A DNA stretch of 64,000 nucleotides from JADJRH01 sp046351455. Lineage in GTDB: Bacteria > Myxococcota_A > Polyangia > Polyangiales > Polyangiaceae. Positions 8,466 through 16,610 of this stretch are shown here, in pieces; position 1 is the first letter of the stretch, and each line of letters opens with the position of its first letter. A program made the position numbers and the translations under genes. The stretch lies in assembly GCA_046351455.1 (NCBI GenBank), contig JAXLYM010000010.1, forward strand, positions 248,001 through 312,000, written 5' to 3'. The notes under the pieces were generated by a model. It worked only from the letters and a program-made list of their open reading frames with translations. It was not told the origin of the DNA and ran no database searches.

Positions 8466-11380
8466 CCAACACGCAGTATCCCATCAAGTCTCCCAAGAAG
8501 CTCATCGAGGTGGCGTTGCCGCTGGATGCCATCAACGAGGCGGCGGCGCGCGAGAAATCGATTCGTCATGGGCACCCAAGCACGCTGCATTTGTGGTGGG
8601 CACGGCGGCCCCTCGCGGCGGCGAGGGCGGTGATCTTCGCGCAGCTCGTGAACGATCCCGGCTACCAGCAGGGGCAGGGCTTCAAATACGGGATGAACAA
8701 GAAGGACGCGGAGGTCGAACGAAGGCGGCTGTTCGAGATCCTCAAAGATCTGGTGAAGTGGGAGAACACCACGAACGAAAAGGTGCTCGAGAAGGCGCGC
8801 GCGGAGATCCGAAGAAGCTGGCGGGAAGTGTGCGAGCTGAACAAGGACCATCCGCAGGCGGCGGAGCTGTTCAATCCGGACAAGATGCCGGGGATGCACG
8901 ACCCGTTTGCTGGGGGCGGCACTATCCCTGTGGAAGCGCAGCGGCTTGGTTTGGAAGCGTTTGCTTCCGATTTGAACCCGGTGGCGGTGCTGATCAACAA
9001 GGCGATGATCGAGATCCCGCCACGGTTCGCCGGGAGGGCGCCGGTGGGTCCACTGCCGAAGGGCGAGCAGGTGTCGGCGGACCGCGAATGGCCGGGGGCC
9101 ACGGGGCTCGCGGAGGACGTCCGCAGATACGGCGCTTGGATGCGGGAGGAGGCAGAGAAGCGGATCGGGCATCTGTACCCTAAGGTTGAGATCACTGAAG
9201 AGATGGCCAAGGAGAGGCCCGATCTTAAGGGGCTTGTAGGGCAGAAGCTGACGGTGATCGCTTGGATCTGGGCGCGGACCGTGCGGAGTCCCAATCCGGT
9301 ATTTTCGCATGTGCATGTGCCGCTAGTGAGTACGTTTACCCTCTCCGCGAAAGAGGGTAAGGAAGCATACGTCGAGCCTGTAGTTGAAGGAGCGTCTTAT
9401 CGCTTTGTGGTCCATCTCGGCAAAACTCCGCCTGGTCTTAATGAGGGAACTAAGGCTGGTGGCCGTGGCGCCAATTTTCGTTGCCTTGTTTCAGACACCC
9501 TAATCGATGGTGACCACATCAAAGCTGAAGGTCTCGCTGGGCGCATGGGAGAAGCGCTCGTAGCTGTTGTCGCAGAAGGCCATCGAGAACGTATTTTTCT
9601 CTCGCCGAGCCAATCGATGGTCGAGCTTGCTAAACAGGCCACGCCCGATTGGAAGCCGGACCTAGAGTTTGCACACAACTCTAGACACCTAACTCCTTGG
9701 GCGTACGGCATTTCCAACTTCGGCCAGTTGTTCACGCGGCGGCAACTCGTCGCTCTGAACACCTTTAGTGACCTACTGTCGAAGGCTAGTCAGAAGGTCG
9801 AAAAGGATGCAGCCTCCTGCGACATCGATTCTGGAGAGCGGCTGCGCGATGGCGGCAAGGGCGCGAAGGCATACGCCGAAGCAGTCAAGGTCATGTTGGC
9901 TTATGTTCTAGACAGAGTCGCCGATAGACACTCTACGGCTGCGACTTGGGACTCAAGCCCCTCAAAACTCCAAATGCGCAACACCTTCGCAAGACAGGCC
10001 CTTGCGATGACATGGGACTTCGCCGAAGGGAACCCCTTTTGCGACTCATCAGGCACTTGGGCCCCCAGTGTTGACTTCGTTGCCAAGGCAGTTTCCAGCC
10101 TCCCTGCTTTGGGATTCGGCCTGGCCACGCAGGCAGATGCTCAAACACAGAAAGTGTCCTGTGAGCGTTTCGTTTCCACGGATCCGCCGTACTACGACAA
10201 TGTGCCCTACGCTGATCTTTCAGACTTCTTCTACGTATGGATGAGAAAGGCATTACGAGAGAATTATCCAGATCTGTTCGCCACCATCTCGGTTCCAAAA
10301 AATGAAGAACTCGTAGCAGATCCATTTCGGCACCATGGTCGAGATGCCGCCGAGCGCTTCTTCGTGGATGGCATGACCTCCGCGATGAATCGGCTGGCGG
10401 ACCAGGCCCATCCAGGGGCACCCGTAACTATCTATTATGCCTTCAAGCAATCCGAAACCACCGACGGAAAAGGTACATCTTCCAGCGGGTGGGAGGTTTT
10501 CTTGGAAGCAGTTATCCAGGCGGGATTTGCGCTGACTGGCACATGGCCAATGCGCACTGAATTGGGAAATCGCATGCGAAGCATGGAGTCGAATGCTCTC
10601 GCTTCCTCTATCGTCCTCGTCTGCCGCAAGCGCCCCGCGGACGCCCCCATGATCTCTCGCCGCGAATTCATCCGCGAGCTGAACGACGTCCTGCCGAAAG
10701 CTCTCGACGAGATGACCAAAGGCGCCGGTGAAGACCGCTCTCCCGTCGCGCCCGTGGACCTCTCGCAGGCCATCATCGGCCCGGGAATGGCCATCTTCTC
10801 CAAATACACCGCCGTCCTCGAGTCCGACGGCCGTTCCATGAGCGTCCGCACGGCTCTCCAACTGATCAACCGCTTCCTCGCCGAAGACGACTTCGATCAC
10901 GACACCCAGTTTTGCCTCCACTGGTTCGAACAGTACGCCTGGAACGAAGGCCCCTTCGGCGAAGCCGACGTCCTCGCGCGCGCCAAGGGGACCGCCGTCG
11001 AAGGCGTCGTCGAGGCCGGCGTCGCGCGCTCCACCGGCGGCAAAGTCAGGCTCCTACGGCCCGCCGAGTATCCCGCCGACTGGGACGCTCGCACCGATGC
11101 GCGATTGCCCATGTGGGAGGCCCTCCATCAGCTCATCCGCGCCCTCCGCCAACAAGGGGAGTCGGCCGCGGCCAGGATCCTCGCAGTCGTCCTCCCACAA
11201 TCCGAGGCCATCCGGCAACTCGCCTACCGCCTCTACACCGTCTGCGAGCGCCGCGGCCTCTCGGAGGATGCCCGCCACTACAACGATCTCGTGACCTCGT
11301 GGAGCAGCATCGACGCTGCCCTCTCCGCCGTCCCGCAACCTGCTATTCAACTCGATCTCTTCGGAGCGAAGAAGCCATGA
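8462..11380 (+). CDS. DUF1156 adenine-specific DNA methylase (PglXI-like, COG1743)
   Basis: 972-residue DNA methyltransferase. The N-terminus (SPKKLIEVALPLDAINEAAA, then STLHLWWARRPL) is the DUF1156 signature. The SAM site DPFAGGGTIPVEAQRLG is near residue 147 and the catalytic motif IV DPPYYDN near 574. The ~430 residues between them probably hold zinc-ribbon and target-recognition parts. In this family the enzyme marks host DNA at adenine N6 so that a partner attacks unmarked phage DNA (known for BREX; inferred here). Base composition falls inside the gene: hand counts give 29/60 GC at 9661-9720 and 27/60 at 10201-10260, well below the flanks, which suggests an exchanged middle segment. Both ends overlap neighbouring genes. 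Confidence 0.9.
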   Translation: MTNTQYPIKSPKKLIEVALPLDAINEAAAREKSIRHGHPSTLHLWWARRPLAAARAVIFAQLVNDPGYQQGQGFKYGMNKKDAEVERRRLFEILKDLVKWENTTNEKVLEKARAEIRRSWREVCELNKDHPQAAELFNPDKMPGMHDPFAGGGTIPVEAQRLGLEAFASDLNPVAVLINKAMIEIPPRFAGRAPVGPLPKGEQVSADREWPGATGLAEDVRRYGAWMREEAEKRIGHLYPKVEITEEMAKERPDLKGLVGQKLTVIAWIWARTVRSPNPVFSHVHVPLVSTFTLSAKEGKEAYVEPVVEGASYRFVVHLGKTPPGLNEGTKAGGRGANFRCLVSDTLIDGDHIKAEGLAGRMGEALVAVVAEGHRERIFLSPSQSMVELAKQATPDWKPDLEFAHNSRHLTPWAYGISNFGQLFTRRQLVALNTFSDLLSKASQKVEKDAASCDIDSGERLRDGGKGAKAYAEAVKVMLAYVLDRVADRHSTAATWDSSPSKLQMRNTFARQALAMTWDFAEGNPFCDSSGTWAPSVDFVAKAVSSLPALGFGLATQADAQTQKVSCERFVSTDPPYYDNVPYADLSDFFYVWMRKALRENYPDLFATISVPKNEELVADPFRHHGRDAAERFFVDGMTSAMNRLADQAHPGAPVTIYYAFKQSETTDGKGTSSSGWEVFLEAVIQAGFALTGTWPMRTELGNRMRSMESNALASSIVLVCRKRPADAPMISRREFIRELNDVLPKALDEMTKGAGEDRSPVAPVDLSQAIIGPGMAIFSKYTAVLESDGRSMSVRTALQLINRFLAEDDFDHDTQFCLHWFEQYAWNEGPFGEADVLARAKGTAVEGVVEAGVARSTGGKVRLLRPAEYPADWDARTDARLPMWEALHQLIRALRQQGESAAARILAVVLPQSEAIRQLAYRLYTVCERRGLSEDARHYNDLVTSWSSIDAALSAVPQPAIQLDLFGAKKP

Positions 11381-14259
11381 AGCCCTGGCGCGAAGTCTGC
11401 CGGCCCCACCCCGATGTCCTGAAAGACAAGTTCCTCCAAGCGGAGTTCGCCGCTGACATCTCGGCCGTGCGATCAGGTAACGCGAGCAAGGAATACACGG
11501 ATCCGGCGGCCTTCTTTGAGCGAACCGTCATCACCGGCGGCATGCGGGCCCTCCTACTCCAGGTCGCGCGGCGGCTCAATGGCACTGGGGGAGAGCCGGT
11601 CATTCAGCTCCAGACCGGCTTCGGCGGCGGCAAGACGCACACGATGCTGGCCGTCTATCATCTCGCCCAGCGGAGCTGTCCGCTCCAGGACTTGAGGGGG
11701 ATTCCCTCGCTCCTCGACGAAGCAGGCTTGATGGATCTACCGCGCGCCAACGCCGCGCTCCTCGACGGGCACGCCCGCGGGCCGGGGCAGCCGCTGCGCC
11801 GCGGAGCCCTGCAGATCCACACGCTTTGGGGCGATCTCGCCTACGAGCTGGGCGGCGAAGAGGGCTACGCCATGGTCCGCGAGGCCGACGAGACGGGCAC
11901 TTCGCCGGGCAAGGAAATCCTGCGGCGCTTGCTCTCGAGATACGCGCCGTGCGTGGTGCTCGTCGACGAGCTGGTGGCTTATCTGCGCCAGTTCCCGGAG
12001 GGGAAAGAGCTCCCCGGCGGCACCTACGACTCGAACCTCTCCTTCGTTCAAGCTCTCACCGAGGCCGTCAAGCAAGTGCCCAATGCCGTGCTCCTCGCCT
12101 CGCTCCCCCAATCGGAGATCGAGGCCGGCAGCTCGCACGGACAGGCCGCCCTCAAGGCCGCCCAAAGGACGCTCTCGGAAGTCGATCGGGCCCAGACGAA
12201 GACCTCCCTCGCCGCGCTGGAGAAGACGTTCGGCCGCGTGCAGGCGCTGTGGAAGCCGATCGCCACGGAGGAGGCCTTCGAGATCGTCCGCCGCCGCCTA
12301 TTCCAGCCGATCGAGGACGAAGCCGCGCGCGACGAGGTGTGCCGCGCCTTCGCGAAGATGTACGTTGACGAAGGCTCGAAAGTGCCGCCGGAGACGCACG
12401 AGGCCCGGTATCTGGAGAGGCTCACGCAGGCCTATCCGATCCATCCCGAGGTGTTCGACCGGCTGTTCGAGGACTGGAGCACGCTCGATGGATTCCAGAA
12501 GACGCGCGGCGTGCTGAAGCTGATGGCGCTCGTGATTGCTTATCTGTGGCACAAAGGAAAACACGCCGGCGACGCGTTGATCCTGCCGAGCAGCTTGCCG
12601 CTGGAAGACTCGACCTCGTGCAACGAGCTGACAGGCTATCTGCCCCCCGGCTGGGAGGCCGTCGTGCAGCGCGACATCGACGGTGATCGGTCCGTGCCGG
12701 TCGACCTGGACAAGAAGGAAGCACGCTTTGGCGGTGTCCACGCGGCGGTGAGGGTGACGCGCACGTTGTTCCTCGGGACGGCCCCGGCCTCCGGAGGGCG
12801 GCACCAGGGAAATCGAGGGATCGACCGCGCGCGCGTGCTGCTCGGCTGTCTGCAGCCGGGACAGTCCGCCGCCACATTCTCGGACGCGCTGAGCCGGCTC
12901 GCGGACAGGCTCCATTATCTCAACAGCTCGGGTGAGAAAGGAGACGCAACGACGCGCTTCTGGTTCGACACGCGCGCGAACCTCCGCCGCGAGATGGAGG
13001 AGCGAAAAAGCCGCTTCACAGAGGATCACGAGGTCCGCAATCGCCTGGTGGGGGCGGTCAAGGCGATGGCGCACGGGCAGTATTTCGAGGCGATTCACCC
13101 CATGACGCCCGAGGCCGACATCGAGGACACCTCCGCGCTCCGCCTGGTGTTCTTGCCGCTCGACTGCGCGTACAGCAAACAGCATCCCACACCCGCACAA
13201 GAAGCCATTGCGCGCATCGTCCGCCCGATGGACGGCAAGGTGCGGCACCGCGCGAACCGCCTCGTCTTCGTGGCTCCGGACGCAGCCACCGTGGGCCGGC
13301 TCATCGACGCGGCGCGCACGGCCTTGTCGTGGGGCTCGATCATCGATGACATCGACAAGGGCCGCCTCAACGTCGACGGCGAGCAGCGGAAGCTGGCGCA
13401 ACAGCAGGTCGGCGTCGCCGAAGAGGGCATCAAGAGCGCCGCCCGCGCGTGCTTCCGGTGGTTGATCGCGCCGACGCTGCGCTCTCCGACGGATCGCGAC
13501 CTGGCCTTCGACGTGTACGCGCTCGGGTCGGGAGGCTCGTTCTTGGCCGAGCTGGAGCGAGTCAGTGACGAGAACGATGTCGTCACCAAGACATGGTCTC
13601 CGATCCTGCTCCGCGATCAGCTCAAGGCGCTTTACTGGAAGGACGGAGTCACCGAGGTGCGCGCCAAGGAGGTCTGGGAGGACCTTCAAAAGTACCTGTA
13701 TCTCCCGCGCCTCAAGAGCAAGAGTGTGCTGGAGCAGGCGATCCAGGCGGCGGCCGTCTCGCGCGACTTTTTCGGCACCGCGTACGGGAAGGCGGGCGAC
13801 AAATACGAGGGGTTCCGGCTCGGGGGCGCGAGCGTGCAGCTCGACGACAGCTTGTTGTTGATCGATCTCGCGACGGCCATCGCCTACGAGTCGGCGCAGC
13901 GCGCCGCGGAAACCTCACCGAAACCGATCGCTGGGAAAACGGGATCGCAACCGCCGCCGGACAGGCGCGGCGGCCCTGATGCGGAGCAAACCGGCTTCTC
14001 CTATCCGACTGGGTCGCAGCCGGGACCCAAACATTTTCACGGCTCGGTGGAGGTGAACGCCACGACGGCGAAGATGAAGCTAGTCGCGATCGCGGAGGAG
14101 ATCATCGCCGTCCTGACGCAGGACCCGAACGCGGAGGTTCGTGTCTCGCTGGAGATCGACGCGGAGTTCCCCTCCGGCGCCTCCGACCAGATCAAGCGCG
14201 CCGTCTCGGAGAACGCGTCGACGCTGGGTTTCAAGGTCAAGGAGTGGGAACGGGAATAA
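11377..14259 (+). CDS. DUF499 AAA+ ATPase (BrxC/PglY-like, COG1483)
   Basis: 960-residue ATPase. The N-terminus MKPWREVCRPHPDV is typical of DUF499 proteins. Walker A is QTGFGGGKTHTML (about residues 79-91) and Walker B CVVLVDELVAYL (about 191-202). The long C-terminal part ends in FHGSVEVNATTAK and a small alpha/beta domain, as in relatives encoded beside DUF1156 methylases. In BREX, BrxC/PglY is an essential ATPase that probably assembles the complex on DNA. Start ATG 11377 overlaps the methylase stop; the open frame further upstream (to 10912) lies within the methylase gene. Last gene of the operon; no clear terminator follows. Confidence 0.88.
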   Translation: MKPWREVCRPHPDVLKDKFLQAEFAADISAVRSGNASKEYTDPAAFFERTVITGGMRALLLQVARRLNGTGGEPVIQLQTGFGGGKTHTMLAVYHLAQRSCPLQDLRGIPSLLDEAGLMDLPRANAALLDGHARGPGQPLRRGALQIHTLWGDLAYELGGEEGYAMVREADETGTSPGKEILRRLLSRYAPCVVLVDELVAYLRQFPEGKELPGGTYDSNLSFVQALTEAVKQVPNAVLLASLPQSEIEAGSSHGQAALKAAQRTLSEVDRAQTKTSLAALEKTFGRVQALWKPIATEEAFEIVRRRLFQPIEDEAARDEVCRAFAKMYVDEGSKVPPETHEARYLERLTQAYPIHPEVFDRLFEDWSTLDGFQKTRGVLKLMALVIAYLWHKGKHAGDALILPSSLPLEDSTSCNELTGYLPPGWEAVVQRDIDGDRSVPVDLDKKEARFGGVHAAVRVTRTLFLGTAPASGGRHQGNRGIDRARVLLGCLQPGQSAATFSDALSRLADRLHYLNSSGEKGDATTRFWFDTRANLRREMEERKSRFTEDHEVRNRLVGAVKAMAHGQYFEAIHPMTPEADIEDTSALRLVFLPLDCAYSKQHPTPAQEAIARIVRPMDGKVRHRANRLVFVAPDAATVGRLIDAARTALSWGSIIDDIDKGRLNVDGEQRKLAQQQVGVAEEGIKSAARACFRWLIAPTLRSPTDRDLAFDVYALGSGGSFLAELERVSDENDVVTKTWSPILLRDQLKALYWKDGVTEVRAKEVWEDLQKYLYLPRLKSKSVLEQAIQAAAVSRDFFGTAYGKAGDKYEGFRLGGASVQLDDSLLLIDLATAIAYESAQRAAETSPKPIAGKTGSQPPPDRRGGPDAEQTGFSYPTGSQPGPKHFHGSVEVNATTAKMKLVAIAEEIIAVLTQDPNAEVRVSLEIDAEFPSGASDQIKRAVSENASTLGFKVKEWERE

Positions 14260-14274
14260 CGGCAGCGAAAGAGG

Positions 14275-14440
14275 TCAACGACCGCGCTTGAGGCGCTCGA
14301 TCTCGGCCAGCGCGTCGGAGAGCTTTGCGTTCGGCCTTTTCGCGCCGCTGCTGCTCTTCGTGGAGCCGTCGCAGTCCTTCTTGGAGCCGTTGCGGCTCTC
14401 CTCGTAGTTCCTGCCGTTCCTCCTCGATCGACTACCTCGG
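14275..14440 (-). pseudogene. Frameshifted coiled-coil tail, Uma2-like remnant
   Basis: On the reverse strand one frame reads HEEQQRREKAERKALRRAG and the next frame reads KLSDALAEIERLKRGR then stop at 14275-14277. A single frameshift near 14330 would join them into a continuous Glu/Arg/Leu-rich C-terminal coiled coil like those ending many myxobacterial Uma2-family (DUF820) proteins. No start codon and no nuclease core is found upstream, so at most a truncated remnant is left. The family name is a guess from the tail; decay is better supported than identity. Confidence 0.4.
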
Positions 14441-14621
14441 CCGCGCGTCCGACAGATTAGCTGTTTCGCGCTTCGACCGATATCGGGCTTGGCAGACAGC
14501 GCCCTTGCCGGGGCTCACGGCGAATGTCAGAGAGCCAGACAACGAGGAGGCGACCCGGCCTGTCACGCTCGCCCCGCGAGCATGGGTAATTCGGCGTCGT
14601 CTCCGAGGGAGGAGCCAGATC
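14441..14621. other. Gap between pseudogene remnant and next gene
   Basis: Together with the remnant, this fills the 362 bases between the operon and the next gene. Apart from a strong ribosome-binding site (GAGGGAGGAG, about 14605-14614) for the gene at 14622, I see no gene, repeat or hairpin that stands out. A long forward frame (14325-15050) covers it, but only the part from ATG 14622 has a signal peptide and a ribosome-binding site. Confidence 0.4.
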
Positions 14622-15050
14622 ATGAAACACGTCCGACGCGCCTTCGGGGTAGTGGCTTTGCTCGCAGCGGCCATGTTGCCGTTCATGGAGGGGACGGCGC
14701 AGGCTCAAGAGGGGCTGGACCTCGAAATCGTCTGCGTCGAGCGCGTCAATCGAGCGCTCCTCGAAGTGACGGTCAACTACACCTGCCCGCCGGGCACGCA
14801 GCCGAACTTCTCCGCCGACATCGAGGTGTTCGGCATCCAGGCCTCTGGACACCAGATCGCCACGGGGTTCGGAGGTATTGGAGACCTCGTATGCGACGGG
14901 ACCCCCCAGACCGCGGTGATCCAAGTGGTGCCCGAGCAGAACGTGCCGTTCAGCGGCGGCAAGATCAACCTCGGCGCGCAGCTAAGCGTGTGCGACGTCT
15001 CCTGCGAGTCGCTGCTCCTGGACCTGGCCCCCTACCACTTCGGTTGCTGA
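14622..15050 (+). CDS. Small secreted Cys-containing protein
   Basis: 142-residue exported protein without a recognised family. Residues 1-27 are a standard signal peptide (VRRAFGVVALLAAAMLPF, cleavage after TAQA). The mature part of ~115 residues has six cysteines (EIVCVER, YTCPPG, LVCDG, LSVCDVSCES, FGC at the end) and a beta-rich pattern, so it is probably a disulfide-stabilised periplasmic or extracellular domain. ATG 14622 is supported by GAGGGAGGAG just upstream. It lies right behind the defence operon, but its own ribosome-binding site and the remnant between them argue for a separate unit. Confidence 0.75.
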   Translation: MKHVRRAFGVVALLAAAMLPFMEGTAQAQEGLDLEIVCVERVNRALLEVTVNYTCPPGTQPNFSADIEVFGIQASGHQIATGFGGIGDLVCDGTPQTAVIQVVPEQNVPFSGGKINLGAQLSVCDVSCESLLLDLAPYHFGC

Positions 15051-15106
15051 CGCGCGCCAAGCTGCCCCTTGCGTGCGGCCGGTCCTGAGGCGCATCCTCT
15101 CGCCCC

Positions 15107-16192
15107 GTGGAGCCGACTCATCCGCCCGTCACCCTCGAGGAGGCCCGCGAGGCCGTGGAGCTCTACGTGCGGTCCACGCGGTGGCTGCGGCGGGATCTCG
15201 CGAAGACGCTGCCCATCGCGTCGTTCGAGCGGTCCGGGAGCTTTCACATCCGCGCGCGCTGGTTCACCGAGACGCGCGGCACCCAGGCCACCCACGAGCC
15301 GTTCCGCGGGCAGCCCGTCGACGGGGCCAACTACGGGGCTCCGCCGGCTCCGTGGGACATGCCTGTTCGGCTACCGGGGGTGTTCGTCAATCAGGACCAC
15401 ATGGAGCGCGTGCCGCACACCGATGAAGTGCGGCCGTGCCATATCTGCCACGCGAGCGGGCAAATCACGTGTCCCCGGTGCAGCGGACAGCGGCGGATCA
15501 CGTGCTCGCATTGCAGCGGCTCCGGCAGCGTGACGAGGACGCGCACGCTCACGCGCACCAACTCCCAGGGGCAGTCGGAGACCTACCACGAGACGTACAC
15601 CGAGAGCTGCGGGCCCTGCGGCGGCGACGGGAAGGTGACGTGCCCGGAGTGCTACGGGAACGGGCAAATCACCTGCCCCACGTGCCAGGGCGCGCGCCAG
15701 CTCAAGCACTTTCTCCAGCTCCTCGTCGCGTGGAAGACGCACGTCGCCGACAAGGTGATCGAGAAATCGGATCTCCCGGATCACCTGATCTCCGGCGCGC
15801 AGGGCGACATCATCCACGCCGAGGAGGACGACCGGCTGGAGCCGATGTCGAGCGGCGGCGGACCGGGCGGCGGCCCCTACCGCGGCGGCGCCGAGCGCGT
15901 GAATCCCGAGGTGAACGAGGAGTGCAATCGGCTCCTCGGCGCGTTCCGTCTCCCGAACGGCACCAAGCTTCATCGGCAGTCGCTCCACGTCCGCAGCGTG
16001 CCAGTCTACGAGGCGCGCTATCCGTGGGGGAAAGACACGCGACGATTCTGGATCTACGGGCACGACAAGAACGTGCACGCGCCGGATTATCCGCGGTCCA
16101 TCGTGCGCATCGGGCTCGCGATCGGGATCCCCATCCTCCTCTTGCTGGTGCCTGTCCTGTACCTCCTCGTGGGCACACCGAATGTCCGGTAG
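15107..16192 (+). CDS. SSUH2-like protein with DnaJ-type zinc-finger repeats and C-terminal membrane anchor
   Basis: 361-residue protein. About 115 N-terminal residues precede a set of CxxCxGxG-like repeats at about 113-205 (CHICHASGQITCPRCSG, CSHCSGSGS, CGPCGGDGKVTCPECYG, CPTCQGA), the zinc-binding pattern of DnaJ central domains. No J domain is present. A Gly-rich linker at about 248-262 and a domain ending RFWIYGHDKNVHAPDYP follow, then a membrane helix (IGIPILLLLVPVLYLL) near the C-terminus. This order resembles animal SSUH2/Ssu-2 proteins. GTG 15107 is the likely start; no strong ribosome-binding site. The YkgJ-like gene starts 6 nt after the stop, so the two are probably co-transcribed. 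Function unknown; chaperone-like binding is an inference. Confidence 0.7.
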   Translation: MEPTHPPVTLEEAREAVELYVRSTRWLRRDLAKTLPIASFERSGSFHIRARWFTETRGTQATHEPFRGQPVDGANYGAPPAPWDMPVRLPGVFVNQDHMERVPHTDEVRPCHICHASGQITCPRCSGQRRITCSHCSGSGSVTRTRTLTRTNSQGQSETYHETYTESCGPCGGDGKVTCPECYGNGQITCPTCQGARQLKHFLQLLVAWKTHVADKVIEKSDLPDHLISGAQGDIIHAEEDDRLEPMSSGGGPGGGPYRGGAERVNPEVNEECNRLLGAFRLPNGTKLHRQSLHVRSVPVYEARYPWGKDTRRFWIYGHDKNVHAPDYPRSIVRIGLAIGIPILLLLVPVLYLLVGTPNVR

Positions 16193-16198
16193 GCTCCC

Positions 16199-16561
16199 AT
16201 GAAAAGGCACCTTCCCATTCACCTGCCCGTCCCCGCCGAGGACGACTTCGATTGTCTGAAATGCGGCGCTTGCTGCCGGGATATCGCGGACGGCACGGCC
16301 CTCGTGTCCGATGAGGACATCGCGCGGTGGACCGCGGAGGGGGCGACTCACATCCTCGACTCCTTGGTCGAAGGGCACTTCTCGCAGATGGGATTCGGCA
16401 CGCACCCGGACGGGACGTGCTTCCACCTCGGGACTCCGGATCACCCGAATGCGTGCTCCATCTACCCGACGCGCGGCTGGGCCTGCCACGCGCTGGAACC
16501 GGGCAGTCCGCAGTGCCGCACGTATCGAAAGACCGTATTCGGAGAGCTGCCCAAGCGGTAG
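16199..16561 (+). CDS. YkgJ-family cysteine cluster protein
   Basis: 120-residue protein of the YkgJ (zinc/iron-chelating) family. The diagnostic cysteines are present: DCLKCGACCRDI near residue 19, GTCFHLG, ACSIYPTRGWACHALEPGS near 88-106 and a last Cys in QCRTY. Family members bind a metal or Fe-S cluster through these residues; no enzymatic activity is established. It sits 6 nt behind the SSUH2-like zinc-finger gene, so two Cys-rich metal-binding proteins are likely made from one transcript. Full length for the family and without a signal peptide. Confidence 0.85.
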   Translation: MKRHLPIHLPVPAEDDFDCLKCGACCRDIADGTALVSDEDIARWTAEGATHILDSLVEGHFSQMGFGTHPDGTCFHLGTPDHPNACSIYPTRGWACHALEPGSPQCRTYRKTVFGELPKR

Positions 16562-16610
16562 ACACGGAACGGACTCCGGCCTCCCAGTGGCGGCCCGCGG
16601 AACATTCGCG

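Larger units (their letters stand above)
2945..14259 (+). other. Five-gene composite anti-phage defence operon (predicted)
   Basis: Helicase-DUF3883, PtuA-like ATPase, PtuB-like HNH protein, DUF1156 methylase and DUF499 ATPase run in one direction with no gaps. Each junction is a 4-base ATGA overlap (6442-6445, 7827-7830, 8462-8465, 11377-11380), so all five are probably on one mRNA and translationally coupled. DUF1156 methylase, DUF499 ATPase and a SNF2-like helicase are the parts known from BREX type 3 (PglXI, BrxC, BrxHII) and, for helicase plus methylase, class 1 DISARM. A PtuAB pair is Septu. No PglZ, BrxA, BrxF, DrmA or DrmB gene is in the window. Function in defence is inferred from these families. 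Confidence 0.8.
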
